Numbered from the stretch's first letter, positions 1-12,357 are shown. The stretch is DNA of 64,000 nt from Plotosus lineatus (GCA_024760905.1 CM045750.1:14892919-14956918); one strand, 5' to 3'. The notes: generated by a model from the letters alone, not told the origin. Translations and numbers: made by a program.

Positions 1-195
1 CTATTAGTGGTACAGTCCACTAATCTGTCCTTTATTAAAGAATAACATGAAGAAAGTCTTCATTGAAAGAATCACAAGAGGTCCCATTTGCAGTTTGCCC
101 CAAGCTATGTGGAGGACACTTCATGTGGAGGAGTTTTCTCTGGTCAGATGAGATCAAAATTAAATTTTTTGGCCTAAATGCAAAAAGGTTCTATG

Positions 196-462
196 GTAGA
201 ACTCATCATCTTCTTCTTCTTCTTCCACTTAATCTGGGGTTGGGTCGGAGGGTCAGCAGCCTAAGCAATGAGAGCCATACATCCCTCTCCCGGGCCACTT
301 CTTCCAATTCTTCTGGGTGCACACCGAGGTGTTACCAAACCAGCTGAGAGAGATCATCCCTCCAGCATGTTCTAGGTCGACCCCGGGGTCTCTTCCTGGT
401 TGGACATACCTGAAACACCACACCAGGGAAGCATTTGTGAGGCATTCTAACCAGATTCCCGA
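196..462 (-). mobile_element. LINE 3' coding fragment (RT C-terminal part)
   Basis: Read on the minus strand, this gives the C-terminal end of a common fish LINE polyprotein: a Gly/Arg-rich piece, then a Trp-Arg-Asp piece and a 'HPEELEEVA'-like piece. A decayed 'GHLVRMP'-like start lies near 455. The same family appears in plus orientation at 60520-61095. The fragment sits inside the Tc1 relic. Confidence 0.6.
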
Positions 463-622
463 TGGGGTTAGGTGCCTTGCTCAAGGAAGGGAAGATTCAG
501 CTCATTCCCCCACCGCCAAACATTTTTTCTACTGGTTCTTAAATCAAACCAGTGACCTTTTAATCCCAAAGTCATTCTATATCGTAAAGTCATATTTGGC
601 TACAGCTGCCCCAAAAACAGGG
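463..622 (+). mobile_element. SINE-4 type repeat ('gggttaggtgccttgctcaa')
   Basis: This copy begins with 'ggggttaggtgccttgctca' and ends with 'ggctacagctgcccca', the reverse complement of a tRNA-like head. A second copy with the same landmarks lies at 50165-50340. It belongs to a widespread teleost short repeat class. Confidence 0.6.
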
Positions 623-789
623 ATCGTGAGTCATTAAAAACACGTAAGCTGGATAGAGGTTTGCCTTCCATCAGGACAATGACCCTAAACATACAACCAG
701 AGCAACTGTGAACTGGTTTACATCAAAGAACATTCATGTGTGAATATGGTCTAGTCAAAGTCCAGACCTAAATTCAACTGAGAATGTGT

Positions 790-1036
790 GATTCAAGTCC
801 CACTCTCCCCGTCAAAGGCCAGCCATGTCTCTCACTGTCTATGGTGTGAGGTTCATGTAAAAGAACCATTGCTGACTTTAGACAAGAGTAGCTGCAAAGC
901 TGTCAGTGTGTTTCCGCCCTGCGATGACCTGGTTAGCTGTCCGGGGTGTACTCTGCCCTCGCCTGGAGTGGGCTGGGATGGGCGCCAGCCTCCTTGCAAC
1001 CCTGATTAGGATTAAGCGGTTAGAGAAAATGAGTAT
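790..1036 (+). mobile_element. SINE-1, tail A (5'-truncated)
   Basis: It starts at the B-box-like 'ttcaagtcccac', runs through the body ('ccatgtctctcactgtctat'), and ends in tail A ('ggattaagcggttagagaaa'). It is inserted into the Tc1 relic just after the SPDLN-like motif. The tRNA-like A box is missing, which fits 5' truncation during retroposition. Confidence 0.75.
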
Positions 1037-1245
1037 TAACACAGAGGATGAATACAAATTCACACCACACTTTTCAGATTTTTATTTGAAAACAGTTTGA
1101 AAACCAGTAATCATTTTCCGTTCAACTTCACAATTATGCGAGTCTATCACATTAAATCCCAATAAAATACACTTGCGCTTGTGAAAGTAACATTAAAAAA
1201 AGTGGAAAAGTTCAAGGAGTATCAATACTTTTGCAACTCTTGAAA

Positions 1246-1682
1246 GCCAATGTGTAATATAATAATTGGATTTTCTATTTTTGACAAATATTATCAAATG
1301 TTCCTGCCAACAGGGGCCTCTAACCGTGTGGTGCATTTAGAAATACTGACATGATGATCGTCGATGAACTGTCACTTTTTGATGTTTTTGGATTCGATGA
1401 ATGCGTCCCAGGTGAGTAGATTCATTTCAACTCATCTCTGAATGCTAAAATATAACGTTTTGAGGGTTGATTTCACTTCATTAAAAAAAATCCCATAAAA
1501 CTAACACCCTGAGCAACAGCACTGATCTAAAAATAGCTCTCTACTTGTATTTAAATCCTATGGGATGCCTTATCATTTCGTCACGGTCATAAACATCACA
1601 TTCTTGGAACCTACTTTAATGAAGTCACCATGTACAAGTAGACAAAGTTTACTGGGTTGCAGAAATAACCAAACATAATATA
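1246..1682. other. No recognised feature
   Basis: AT-rich sequence without a convincing ORF or repeat signature that I recognise. Confidence 0.4.
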
Positions 1683-1943
1683 TGGCGGCATGGTGGCGTA
1701 GTGGTTAGCACGTCTGTCTCACCGCAAGAAGGCCTGGGTTCGAATCAAGGCCTGGGCGCCTCTGTATGGAGTTTGCATGTTCTCCCCGTGCTTGCATGGG
1801 TTTCCTCCGGGTTTCCTCCCACAGTCCAAAAACCATGCACAGTAAGTTAATTGGCTAAATAATCTGTGGAGAGGGCTTCATTAAGTTGGATAACTTGTGC
1901 CCAATCCATTTCTTCAATAAATAAAATATGTTTCAATCAATCG
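1683..1943 (+). mobile_element. SINE-2 with perfect 10-bp target duplication
   Basis: The tRNA-derived head 'ggcggcatggtggcgtagtgg' carries an A-box-like TGGCGTAGTGG and a B-box-like GGTTCGAATC. A body follows with 'gtttgcatgttctccccgtg'. The element is flanked by ACATAATATA at 1673-1682 and 1944-1953. Confidence 0.8.
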
Positions 1944-2168
1944 ACATAATATATAATCAATTTAACTCACTCACTCCCTTATTTGCTGAACCATTTAAGC
2001 ACTTATTGGTAATGAAATCATTACTGATGAGGTGTTTAGTGTAATGTGTTTAACAGAAATATAGATCAAACCCAATGAATATGTAGCATGAAATGAAGCC
2101 AGTCCTCCCAGATACAGTTATATACACCAACCTCATCTAACTGGCAGAGGAGGAGGCATCGTAGTTAT

Positions 2169-2451
2169 CCTTCATTCATTTTCTGTAGGCTCACGCTCAT
2201 CCAAGCAGACTTGCGACAAGGGCAGAGTACACCCTGGACAGTTCACCAAGCCATCGCAGGGCAGAAACACGCTGACGACTTTGCAGCTACTCTTGTCAAA
2301 AGTCAGCCATGGTTCTTTTACATGAACCTCACATCATAGACAGTGAGAGACATGGCTGGCCTTTGATAACCCAGTTAGCCACACTGGGGGTGGGGCCTGA
2401 ATACCCAACCTTAGGATCAGTGATCCAGCACCTTTTACCTCCACCCTATCA
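2169..2451 (-). mobile_element. SINE-1, tail A, inside the L2 endonuclease
   Basis: In minus orientation, tail A comes first on the plus strand ('ttcattcattttctgtagg') and the head side lies near 2440. The flanks GCATCgtAGTTAT (2156-2168) and GCATCacAGTTAT (2452-2464) match at 11 of 13 positions and mark an old target duplication. Beyond the SINE the L2 coding sequence resumes in register. Confidence 0.85.
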
Positions 2452-2829
2452 GCATCACAGTTATTTATGCTGATAATCTCTGCCTTATACAAAAATCCCC
2501 AGGGCCATACTTCAAATTCCTACGTGAATTTGCAGAACTTTAGATCTTTAGATGAAGCTTCTAATTATTGGTGACCTTAATATTCAATTTATTAAGCCAG
2601 AGGACCCTTTAAGAACAGTGTTCGTATCAATCCTAGATTCACTTTTACATCAACAACTGCTCAGAGTTTCGTTAATAATCTTCTAGAATTATCAACCATG
2701 ATTGGATCACCATCACACCCCACAAGTCACTGAATGTTTTCAGTCAAATTTACACCATATGCTAGACAATGTAGCTTGTCGTAAAAGAAAACCAGAGAAA
2801 AAAATTACTCCTCTGGTGTAATGATGAGG

Positions 2830-3145
2830 GTCAGTGGTGGCCTGGGTTAGTGATCCTAAGGTTGGGCGTTCAAGCCCCCCTGTCAACGGTTGTCACGACT
2901 GTCCCCTCCCATTGTAGCTAACTGGGTTGTCAAAGGCCGGCTATGTTTCTCACTGTCTATGGTGTGCGGCATGTAAAAGAACCATAGCTGACCTTTGACA
3001 AGAGTAGCTGCAAATCCGTCATCGTGTTTCTGCCGAGATGGCCTGGCGAGCTCATTGCCCTCGCCAGAAGTCGACTGAGATGGCCACCAGCTTCCCCACA
3101 ACCCTAATTAGGATTAAATGGTTACAGGAAATGAGTGAGATGAAT
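2830..3145 (+). mobile_element. SINE-1, tail A
   Basis: The head is degraded ('ggcctgggttagtgatccta'). The body is typical and tail A ends 'ggattaaatggttacaggaa'. This is the second SINE lying between the endonuclease and RT regions of the L2 relic. A target duplication is possible ('gtgtaatgatga' and 'gtataatcatga') but imperfect. Confidence 0.75.
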
Positions 3146-4339
3146 GTATAATCATGAAACACACACACTAAAAGAGAACACCAGCAAATTAGAATGCAAA
3201 TGGCGGCAAAATAAATTACTGGTTTTTCAATCAGATGAGAAAGACTCTCCTTAATTTCAGAAAAGCTCATAGTGCTAATAGAAGATAACAAAAATTTAAA
3301 AAACCTAATAGAAGATAACAAAAATAATCTGAAATACCTATTTAATATTGTTCCAGAATTAATTAGGAGTAAGACCATGGACAAAACATCCAAATCGTCA
3401 ATTTAAAGCAGTGACGAATGTATGAACTTTTCAAAGTTAAATCGAAAATATCAGGCAAAATTTTAATTTCCTAAATTTAAAGACAGGCATGTTAATAACT
3501 AAAATAGTAAATAATATACTGCCAGCAGATTCACAACTTGAGTGTTTTAGCCCCATTCAACAGACAAAACTAGTGTCATTAATTTCTTCAGCAAAATCAT
3601 CAACATGTGTGCTTGATCCAGTGCCTACATTTTTTCTTTAAACAAATATTATCAGAAGTGATCAACCCTCTATTAAAATGTAATACATTTTTGTCTTAGC
3701 ACTGATTATGTAAGTAATCCTTTAAGCTAGCAGTTCTCAAACCTCTGATAAAAAAACCTGATCTCGACCCATATCAACTGTCTAGCTATAGACCAATATC
3801 AAACCTTGCTTTAGTCGCTAAGATCTTAGAAAAAGCAGTCGCACAACAGTTATGTTCATATCTTTGTAGGAATAGCATTCATGAAATGTATAGGTCAGGT
3901 TTGAGGCCTGAGCATAGCACAGAAACAGCACTCACTAAGGTGGTAAATGACGAACGGATGGCCTCTGACCATGGCTGTGTCTCCCTGCTTGTGTAACTTG
4001 ACCTTAGTGCAGCTTTTGACAATATTGATCATATGATTCTCATTGACAGATTAGAAGATGTTGTTGGAGTTAAGGGAACAGCTCTCTCCTGTTTTAAATT
4101 ATTTAACTAACCATTATCAGTTTGCAGACGTAAATGGTAATTTCTCTTTATGTTCTAATATTAAGTTTGGTGTTCCTCAAGGTTCTGTCTTAGGCCCATT
4201 GCTTTTCTCTCTCTATATGCTCCCTTTCATAACTCTTTACTTGTTTCATAAACAAGTGACCTAACTCTTTACTTGCTTCATTTTGTTTATGATTTGGATT
4301 AAATTAAATTAAAATAAATGAATTAAATTAAACTCAAAT

Positions 4340-4605
4340 TGGTCAACATAGGGTGGTTACCATGTCCACCTCATAGCAATAAGGTCTTGGGTTCCAATTC
4401 CAGGCTTGGCAAAGGTGATTCTGTGTAGAGCTTGCATGTTCTCTCTATGCTTGCATGAATTTCCCCTGAATACTCCCGTTTCCTCCCACAGTCAGAGACA
4501 TGCATATGAGTCTTACTGGCTGTTCCCTTCGGTTTGGTTGTGAGTGTGCTGAGATGGGTACCCTAATAATAGGAATAAGTGGTTTGGCAAATGAGTGAGT
4601 AATTA
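4340..4605 (+). mobile_element. SINE-2 copy, diverged
   Basis: Landmarks 'ggtggttaccatgtccacct', 'cttgcatgttctctctatgc' and the tail 'ggaataagtggtttggcaaa' identify the family. The B box has decayed to 'ggttccaattcc'. Confidence 0.65.
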
Positions 4606-4835
4606 AATTAAATTATCCTATCATGCTTAATGATGGTAACTTAGCATAGTAAATAGAGATCAGATTGTGATTTTCACCACTGTAATTAAAACTAAAAACA
4701 AAACTATTAAATAAATTAAAAAATATGTGAACTGCTAAGCTACATCACAAGGATCTCTTTGAGAACCAATACCATAAAAGGTCACATGCTGATTTTCCTG
4801 AGGTGAAGAGCTGAAAAACTGTATAAAAAAAACAA

Positions 4836-5436
<601 letters not shown>

Positions 5437-5475
<39 letters not shown>
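5437..5475. repeat. (CA)n microsatellite
   Basis: About 19 CA units. Confidence 0.95.
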
Positions 5476-5476
<1 letters not shown>

Positions 5477-7100
5477 GGCATAAGCACACTTTCACACGCA
5501 CCTAGAGACTAATCCAGACTGTAATCCACTTAGCCTGCAGCTCCAGAAAAAGCTTAGTTTGGGTAACACCAACACTGGATAGAATATTGTGAATTGCTGT
5601 CCAAACACAGCCGAGTATCAACATACTCATAAATAAAGGGACAAAAAAACTGTACCCTTTCTTGTCACAATGGTGGCTCCCTCAAGGGTATGTCTCTTTT
5701 ATGTTTAATATATTTTACCTCAAAATTCAAATACATTATATAGATTCAAGCACTGCCTAAAATTGGAGCTGTTTATCAATATCTCTGTTGATAGATGTTT
5801 GAGGCTGGTGTTATAATACCATGTCTTCTTATAAGCCCGTCCAAAAATGAATGAATGAATGTTCTGCTTGATTACAGCCTAAGATAACCCCCCTCCTCTC
5901 CCGCCCCTACTGTAGAACTTTGGGACTAATCCTTGTGAAACTTAATCAATAAAAAAACACAATAATATCTAAGTTAAATACTATTTAGCTTTGTCATGAT
6001 GCAACATCGGATCATGGCACGAATACATCGGAATAAGAAAGAAACAAGCCACTTGTATTTTTAGTAGCAGGGATGTCACAGAGGCAAACCACAAGAACAT
6101 TATGTGTCAATGTATTCACGATGTTAAGGCTGTGCAGATGGTGCGATTATACAAGCAGCACGAATGACTGACCACATGCTCATTTCCAACTCTTTCACAA
6201 TCACATTCTTCCAGATACACTTACTGTTGTGACACAGTAGGACCAGACGTCATCCCCAGAACAGATTCAGCACCCAAACTGAAGCAGGTGCACTTAGCTG
6301 AAGTCCAAGCTATGGATTGGTGCTAAGACCTGCTCGTCGACATAAAGGCAATATATATTGTTAGCTGGGGTGCGGCTAGCATTGAGCTACCATTGCATAT
6401 TAGCTCAGGATAGGAGTTGAGTGTGCTCAGTTGTAAACGCCCGAAGACTCCGATCTCATAGCTGTAGTAGGGTCGACCGGTCATAGCGCATAGTGCAAAA
6501 CATGAACAAACAAAACAACAAATAAAACATATTAAAACGAACAAAGAAACAATTTGACTCTGAGAACTCCACGACGTCACCCTCTAGGCAGCACCATCTT
6601 GGAGACGTCACGTTCAATGCAAAAGGACAGGAAGCGTAAAAAAGTTTATCCTTTTGGTATTGTTTGCTAAACATGCTACAGAACATAAAATCTCACACAC
6701 AAACATTCTAGACATTAACTTAGATACTCTGCTGGAATAATAATTGAAAAAGACTTTAATACAAAAGTTCAAATGATTATTCCTCTTCAGGAACTTCAGA
6801 GGAAACTCTCATTTCTTCAGGAGAAAGTCTTATTTCTTCAGAAGAGACATCCAATGATTTCTATCGCTTAGCCAGAGAAGACTCACAGCATTTGAATCTC
6901 ATCATAGAGCTTAACTGGTAATTAAAACACACTAAAAAAAGAGGCCCATTGACAACTTGTGCACGAATGAGGAAAAAGGGGCATTACATCATCTCACCCA
7001 ATCAGCAGGAAGGAGGACAGCCATTGGCTGAATTTGAGTAATGTGCCAGTTGCTTGGCAGTCCGCGAATACTTAAACTGACCGCAACTAGTCAAGGGCCC
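5476..7100. other. Mostly unrecognised; Tigger-like fragment near 6690-6765
   Basis: No supported gene. The stretch 6690-6765 ('ggaataataattgaaaaaga') closely resembles 42085-42150 inside a Tigger-like element, so at least this part is transposon-derived. Confidence 0.4.
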
Positions 7101-7102
7101 TA

Positions 7103-7301
<199 letters not shown>

Positions 7302-7324
7302 AAACTTAGCAATTGAGGGTAAGG

Positions 7325-7485
7325 GGCCTATTATATATAGGGTTAGGGATTGAACCACTAAGCCACCACTGCCGAATCACAGTTCAGCAGTGCAGGAAGC
7401 AGTGACATCTCAGTAATAGCAGGGCTTGAATACCCGACCTTAAGATCAGTAAGCCAGCACCTTAACCATTGAACTACTACAGACC
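7325..7485 (-). mobile_element. tRNA-like SINE head fragments
   Basis: Two partial heads in minus orientation: 'ttgaaccactaagccaccac', then a stretch ending 'ccttaaccattgaactacta'. The second includes a B-box-like complement ('ggcttgaatacccgacct'). Confidence 0.5.
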
Positions 7486-7699
7486 TTAATTTAGAAATCA
7501 TTGCTTAATCAATGAGTCAAACTGTCCTGGCAAGGATGCAGCAAAACAGGTCCAAATGATGACATAATTATGGTGATATAACAAAACAGCGCCAAACCAC
7601 CTTGTTATTGTCAACACAAACATAAACATAGCCAAAACAAAATGTGGAACAGGTGGACAAGAAATATTAAACCTGTGAGCTTGGGTGGTTTCACCAGGA

Positions 7700-7825
7700 A
7701 ACATTCATTCATTTATTTTCTGAACCGCTTAACCCTAATTAGGGTCACGGGTAGGCTGGCGCCCATCTCAGCTGACTCTGGGCGAGGGCGGGGTACACCC
7801 TGGACAGTTTGCAGGCTAACGCGGC
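7700..7825 (-). mobile_element. SINE tail A fragment
   Basis: Minus-strand tail A: 'tctgaaccgcttaaccctaa' through 'gggtacaccctggacagttt'. No head is attached. Confidence 0.7.
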
Positions 7826-7927
7826 TATATTCAATCAATTATCTAACATTTGAAGATAAAACATATCAATCATTCACTATTAAATAGAAAATTTCAATAC
7901 CCTTGTGTATGTATATCAGCATGTGTA

Positions 7928-8268
7928 TTCGGCAGCACATTGGCGTTATAGTTAGTACGTTCGCCTGACATCAAGAAGGTCTTGGGTTTGGAGGATTTGG
8001 AGTGAAGTCTGGATGTTCTGCTTGTGTGGGTTTTCTCTGGGTACTCCAGTTTCATCCATTAGTCCAAAACATACATATTAAGCTAATTGGCTGTTCCAAC
8101 TTGCCCCTCGGTGTGAGTGTGATTGTGGAGGATTTTGTGTGTATGTTGGCCCCGCAATGATCTGGCAAGTTGTGCAGGGTGCACCTTGCTTTCACTCAGT
8201 ATCTGAGATAGCCTCCAGCCTTGCCATGACCCTAATTGAAGCAAGCAGTTTGGCAAATGAATGAGTTT
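7928..8268 (+). mobile_element. SINE-2, tail A-like end
   Basis: The head is diverged ('ggcagcacattggcgttata'). The body landmark is 'gtgggttttctctgggtact' and the end is 'gcaagcagtttggcaaatga'. Confidence 0.65.
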
Positions 8269-8786
8269 GAGTGTATGTGTATGGGGATTTATTTACCAGT
8301 GCATGCAGATGCTTGAGGGTTAATTTCAGTTTATCACGAGAAAGAAAGCTGAGCTCACATGTACTTTCAAAGTGGCTGATTGGCATTGTAAGTATAGGTT
8401 CACATTTATTCAAAGTGAAGACATGTATATAATGGCTGTGCGTGGGTTTCACAGGCTTGAACAGTGGGTATGCATGGGGGCTTTTGAGTTCTCTTGGAAT
8501 TACACAGAGTAAGAGGGGGATGGGTCGCATTTCTCTGTCATGGTATGCAGAATATGGTGAAAGATACTCTTCTATTTTCCTGTCAGACTGAACAAATACG
8601 AGAGTGCTCTAGTCTATAGCACCCTTCATCGTTATTCATGCAGCTATCAGCCAGTGTCACTGTTTTCTACAAAACCATCATATTAGCAACGATAATGTGA
8701 CAATCAACTTAAGCCTTTCAATAAGAAATACATATGTGATTACCTATGGACAACATTCTTCACCACCGATGCCTGAGTGATGACTT
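8269..8786. other. No recognised feature
   Basis: No ORF with family resemblance and no repeat signature that I can name. Confidence 0.4.
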
Positions 8787-8803
8787 TCAACAGACAAAGT
8801 TAC

Positions 8804-9154
8804 TTCTTCTTCTTCTCCTTTCAGCTTTTCCCTTTTTCGGGGGTCGCCCCAGCGAATCATCTGATTTGCATGTTTGATTTGGCATAGGTTTTTACGTCGG
8901 ATGCCCTTCCTGACACAACCCTTTAGCAAGGGACAGAAACACGCTGCTCTTTACGAAACTCAATAATGGTTCTTTTACATGAACCTCACACCATAGACAG
9001 TGAGAGACATGACCGACCTTTGATAACCCAGTTAGCTGCACGGGGGGGGGGGGGGGGGGGGGGGGCGGTGACAACTTTGTGGATAGTGGGACTCAAACCC
9101 CCAACCTTAAGATCAGCGATCCAGCATCCATTACCACCAAGCCACCACTGCCAC
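8804..9154 (-). mobile_element. SINE-1, tail B, with target duplication
   Basis: Full-length minus copy: tail B first ('cagcttttccctttttcggg', then 'gatgcccttcctgacacaac'), then body, then the head complement ending 'gccaccactgcc'. Flanks 'tcaacagacaaagttac' (8787-8803) and 'tcaacagacagagttac' (9155-9171) differ at one base. A G-run of about 23 nt sits at 9043-9065 where other copies have 5-8 G. Confidence 0.88.
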
Positions 9155-9196
9155 TCAACAGACAGAGTTACAGAAGAGAAAATTTGAGAACACATC

Positions 9197-9425
9197 ATTC
9201 ATTCATTCATTCATTTTCTGAACCGCTTAATTCTAATCAGGGTCGTGAGTGAGAGAGTGAGTGTTTCAATAAGCAAATGAGTGAGTGAGTGTGTGAGAGA
9301 GTAAGGGAAAGAGTGAGAGAGTAAATAAGTGAGTGAATGAGTGAGCGAGTGAGTGAGTGAGTGAGTGAGTGAGCGAGACGGAGCGAGAGAGTGAGTGGGT
9401 GAGAGAGCGAATGAGCAAGTAATAG
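9197..9425. repeat. SINE tail A end grading into (GAGT)n-like repeat
   Basis: A 45-bp minus tail A remnant ('ttctgaaccgcttaattcta') runs directly into about 170 bp of degenerate GAGT/GAGA units. Confidence 0.8.
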
Positions 9426-9604
9426 GTTGGGTGAATATTCATGAGGATTAAGAGACCATAAAAAAAAAAAACATTACTCTACAAGAGTAAAGTCATATAC
9501 AGAATTTATCTCTGATCAATATTACAGATTTTTTATAAGATAATGGGAGGCATGGCGGTGTTGGGGCAGGCTAGACTGATGACTCTTTAAGTGGAATTCC
9601 AATA

Positions 9605-10420
9605 ATTCAATTCAATTCAGCTTTATTTGTCTTGTATTTGTATACAAGTTATATTGTCAAAGTAGCTTTCCACAGTAAAAGTAGGAGTTTACAAAATTTA
9701 GTTTACGGCACGGTGACGTAGTGGTTAGCACGTCCACCTCACAGCAAGAAGGCCCGGGTTCGATTCCCGGCCTGGGTGTTTCTGTGTGGAGTTTGCATGT
9801 TCTCCCTGTGCTTGTGTGGGTTTCCTCCGGGTGCTCCGGTTTCCTCCCACAATCCAAAGACATGCACTGTAGGTTAATTGGCCGTTCTAAATTAGGGACT
9901 ACAGATGGAAACTAGCTATTAAGCTATAATCTGGTACAGTACGTCTCTATGAGCTTAATGTTCCTGTACATTGTCCCTTAAATAAATAAATATAAAAGAA
10001 TTTAAACATTTTCTACAATCCCTACATATCTCTAATGAGGAAATCCGTGGCGATGGTGGGAAGACAGAACTCCCTCAGGTCACACAAGGAAGAAACCTTG
10101 AGAGGAACCAGGCACAGAAGGGAAACCCAGCCTGATTTGGGTGCAACCATAAAAATACAAACCATATAACTTCAGTTCTGTTGGTTATACCAAAACTGTA
10201 AGTCCTAAATAATTGCAGGAAAAGAGTTTGTATCACCAGCAGTGAAAAGTCATCTTCACAGTCTGAGTGCACATCTAAGTTCATATAGATCTTCATTAGC
10301 AGGAGAGAGCGGCTTCCAAGCCAGAACTCCAGCCAACATCAGCACAGAACCCAGAAAGCAGAAGGATCAGGATCACCAGCATCCCAGAACAAGAATGTGT
10401 ACCTCAGCAAAAACTCAGTG
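9605..10420. mobile_element. Teleost interspersed repeat split by a SINE-2
   Basis: The opening 'tcaattcagctttatttgtc' and the later 'aagaaaccttgagaggaacc' are landmarks of a repeat widely seen near otophysan genes. The SINE-2 at 9711-9990 lies between the two halves. No coding capacity is visible. Confidence 0.55.
9711..9990 (+). mobile_element. SINE-2, tail C subtype
   Basis: A well-kept head (A-box-like TGACGTAGTGG, B box GGTTCGATTCC) and body. Instead of tail A it continues as 'aaattagggactacagatgg', a subtype shared with 54191-54480. Confidence 0.8.
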
Positions 10421-10860
10421 AGTGAGAGAGAGAGAGGGGGGGGGGGGGTTTAATATGCTCTGGCCACATCCCAATACGCCATGGTGATGTCGCTTACAAC
10501 AGGCTACGGTTGCTGAACTGCTAGATGTCCAAGTGGTGTTCTGAAAACAAAGTGGACTTTATAGATAATTAATTGGAGTACTTTTGAGGGTAAACCTGGC
10601 CTGATAGGACGGACCGGTATCCATCCCACTTGGGAAGGTGTTGCTCTCATTTCTTGCAGCATAGCACATAGTCAAAGAACAGGTCTAGTCAGTCAGTGAC
10701 TATCGAGAGCCAAGGCCAGAGAGAAGACAAACAAGCTAATCCGAGCATCTGCTGGCTGTACAGAGTTGTCAGTTAAGGTCAAGCTCAATGCTATAGAGAC
10801 TGTGTCTGTTTCCCAAAATAAACACAAATGGAAAAACTCTCAGAGGGTTTGTTTTGATAA
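10421..10860. other. Unrecognised; short GA/G tract at 10422-10449
   Basis: No supported gene. A GAGAGA run changes into about 13 G. Confidence 0.4.
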
Positions 10861-10861
10861 T

Positions 10862-11170
10862 CTTATTAACATAAATTGAAATCATACCAAACTACAGCCT
10901 GCACCTTTAATCTAAAGATAGTGTTTTTAAACGTTAGATCTCTTGCAGCTAAAGCGCGGAGTTCCATGTAATGTGTTTAACAGAAAGATGGCTTAAACCC
11001 AATGAGTATGTTGTATTAAATGACGCGAGTCCTCCACAGTTATACACACCAACCTCGTCTAACTGGCAGAAAGGGAGGCATTTCAGTTATTTATACTGAT
11101 ACTCTCAGCCTTGTACAAAAATCCAGATAGGAATTTAACGTGTTTGAAATTCTATACACTAACAATACAT
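10862..11170 (+). mobile_element. L2-type LINE endonuclease fragment
   Basis: Positions 10925-11120 give the same endonuclease region as the relic at 2010-4270: LNVRSLAAKA, a KPNEY-type piece and HQPRLTGRKGGISVIY, with frameshifts between them. It keeps the uninterrupted version of the site into which a SINE inserted at 2169. Confidence 0.75.
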
Positions 11171-11214
11171 ATGTTCCTGGAAAAAATATGTCTATGCACC
11201 TGATTCCTTTAAAT

Positions 11215-11350
11215 ATTATGTATAATTAAATAATTAATTATATATATTTCCTTTTTTTAAATTCAATGAATATTAAAAATATATATATACGATGCACTGA
11301 AGCCACATGAATTGAAACGCGAAATAGCGAGGGATCCCTGTGTATGTAGC
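11215..11350. mobile_element. Fragment of the 'cagggatccctcg' MITE family
   Basis: 'cgatgcactgaagccacatg' followed by 'agcgagggatccctgtgtat' matches the right end of the element at 18987-19479. Confidence 0.65.
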
Positions 11351-11866
11351 TTTTTTTTTTTTTTGAAAGAACATTCAGGAGAAGATTATATGGATTGAGC
11401 ACCATGGAGAGTTACGCCACAGGACAGTAACTTGAGCAAATACCAAGTGCATGTGCTTCCTGTGTTGTGCTAATCCCAAATGCTCATAAAGGGAGGGTGA
11501 TAACTACATCAGACTTCCCCAGCTGGTCGCTCATTAGTGGAGTGACAAAAGGTCTGCTCACGGCAGGAGAAATCCACTGCATCACTCTCTTTTCCATGGC
11601 AAATATTCCTTGGTGGAAAGCTCAACTCCAGTGATATTACTCCATCATGTAACCATTGTAATTGAGAGCCAGTTCAAAAAACACTCGTGCCTGCTGGAAG
11701 GTACCAGATTGGGGCGGATACCACAAATCTGATTGTCTGTTTGTACTGCACACGCCAGAGTGTCCTAAGAACAGAGAATTGAAAAATACTATTCACCTCA
11801 TATTGCTGGTAGCATGAGCACGACAGACAGCGTTAATATCAGCACCAGAAAATCCAACAGTAGAGG
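11351..11866. other. No recognised feature
   Basis: Single-copy-looking sequence without a supported ORF. Confidence 0.35.
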
Positions 11867-11867
11867 A

Positions 11868-12074
11868 ACTGCATAGGAAGCCAATGGGAGAGCAACTCCG
11901 TCACGGTAATTTCAAAACAAATGCCGAGCGCGTATCGTTTGAATTTTTGAGAGGTCGCGTTTCGTAACGTGAATTTTTTTTCGTATCCGGAGATGGAAAT
12001 TTTAGGGAAATGCGTTTTGTAACTTGGATTTTTTTCGTTTGTTGGGTCTTTCGTAAGGTGAGGTACCACTATAT
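11868..12074. mobile_element. Tigger-like MITE fragment
   Basis: 'gccaatgggagagcaactc', 'ttttcgtatccggagatgga' and the end 'aaggtgaggtaccactata' recur at 61366-61556. The terminal 'agtggtacctc' complement next to TA fits a mariner-superfamily MITE. Confidence 0.6.
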
Positions 12075-12345
12075 CAAACTTTACTTACTCAGTGCAACTT
12101 CTGATTGCCAAATCAAAGATGTTATAGCATCAGTTTAGAAAATAATAATAAAAAAATATGGAGATGGTTAAGGTGTCAGTACTTTGTTGAACAACCTTTA
12201 ATAGCTTATATAATAGCCATACATCTGTTGGGATTCTTCTCTACCAACATAGCACATGTGGACTGTACAATATATAACACACATTTCCTTACAAAACTCG
12301 TAAACACAGATGTTGACAGTGATCACAAAACCTGACAGCTGAACG

Positions 12346-12357
12346 AAAACACACACG

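Larger units (their letters stand above)
1..1245 (+). mobile_element. Tc1-like DNA transposon relic, interrupted twice
   Basis: Positions about 60-190 translate to a Tc1 transposase core with the stretch WSDEIKIKFFGLNAKRF. After an interruption, 655-785 resumes with DNDPKHT- and SPDLN-like motifs in broken frames. Positions 1045-1240 match the family's 3' region, ending in 'gaatacttttgcaa'-type terminal sequence ('caatacttttgcaact' at 1222). The element enters from the left edge of the window. It is split by a LINE fragment plus a SINE (196-622) and by a second SINE (790-1036). Frameshifts and stops make it non-functional. Confidence 0.8.
2010..4270 (+). mobile_element. L2-type LINE relic (endonuclease and RT regions)
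   Basis: Positions 2048-2168 and 2461-2760 encode a decayed apurinic-type endonuclease. Visible pieces are a 'TE.W.KPNEY' segment, 'HQPHLTGRGGG' and a GDLNI motif. Positions 3300-3360 match the inter-domain 'NNPKYLFNTV' segment. Positions 3750-4240 encode a reverse transcriptase fragment with SYRPISNLA, a '[13 protein letters not shown]' segment and LDLSAAFDNIDH. Several stops and frameshifts are present. Two SINEs split it (2169-2451 and about 2830-3145). The L2 assignment rests on these family-typical segments. Confidence 0.8.
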
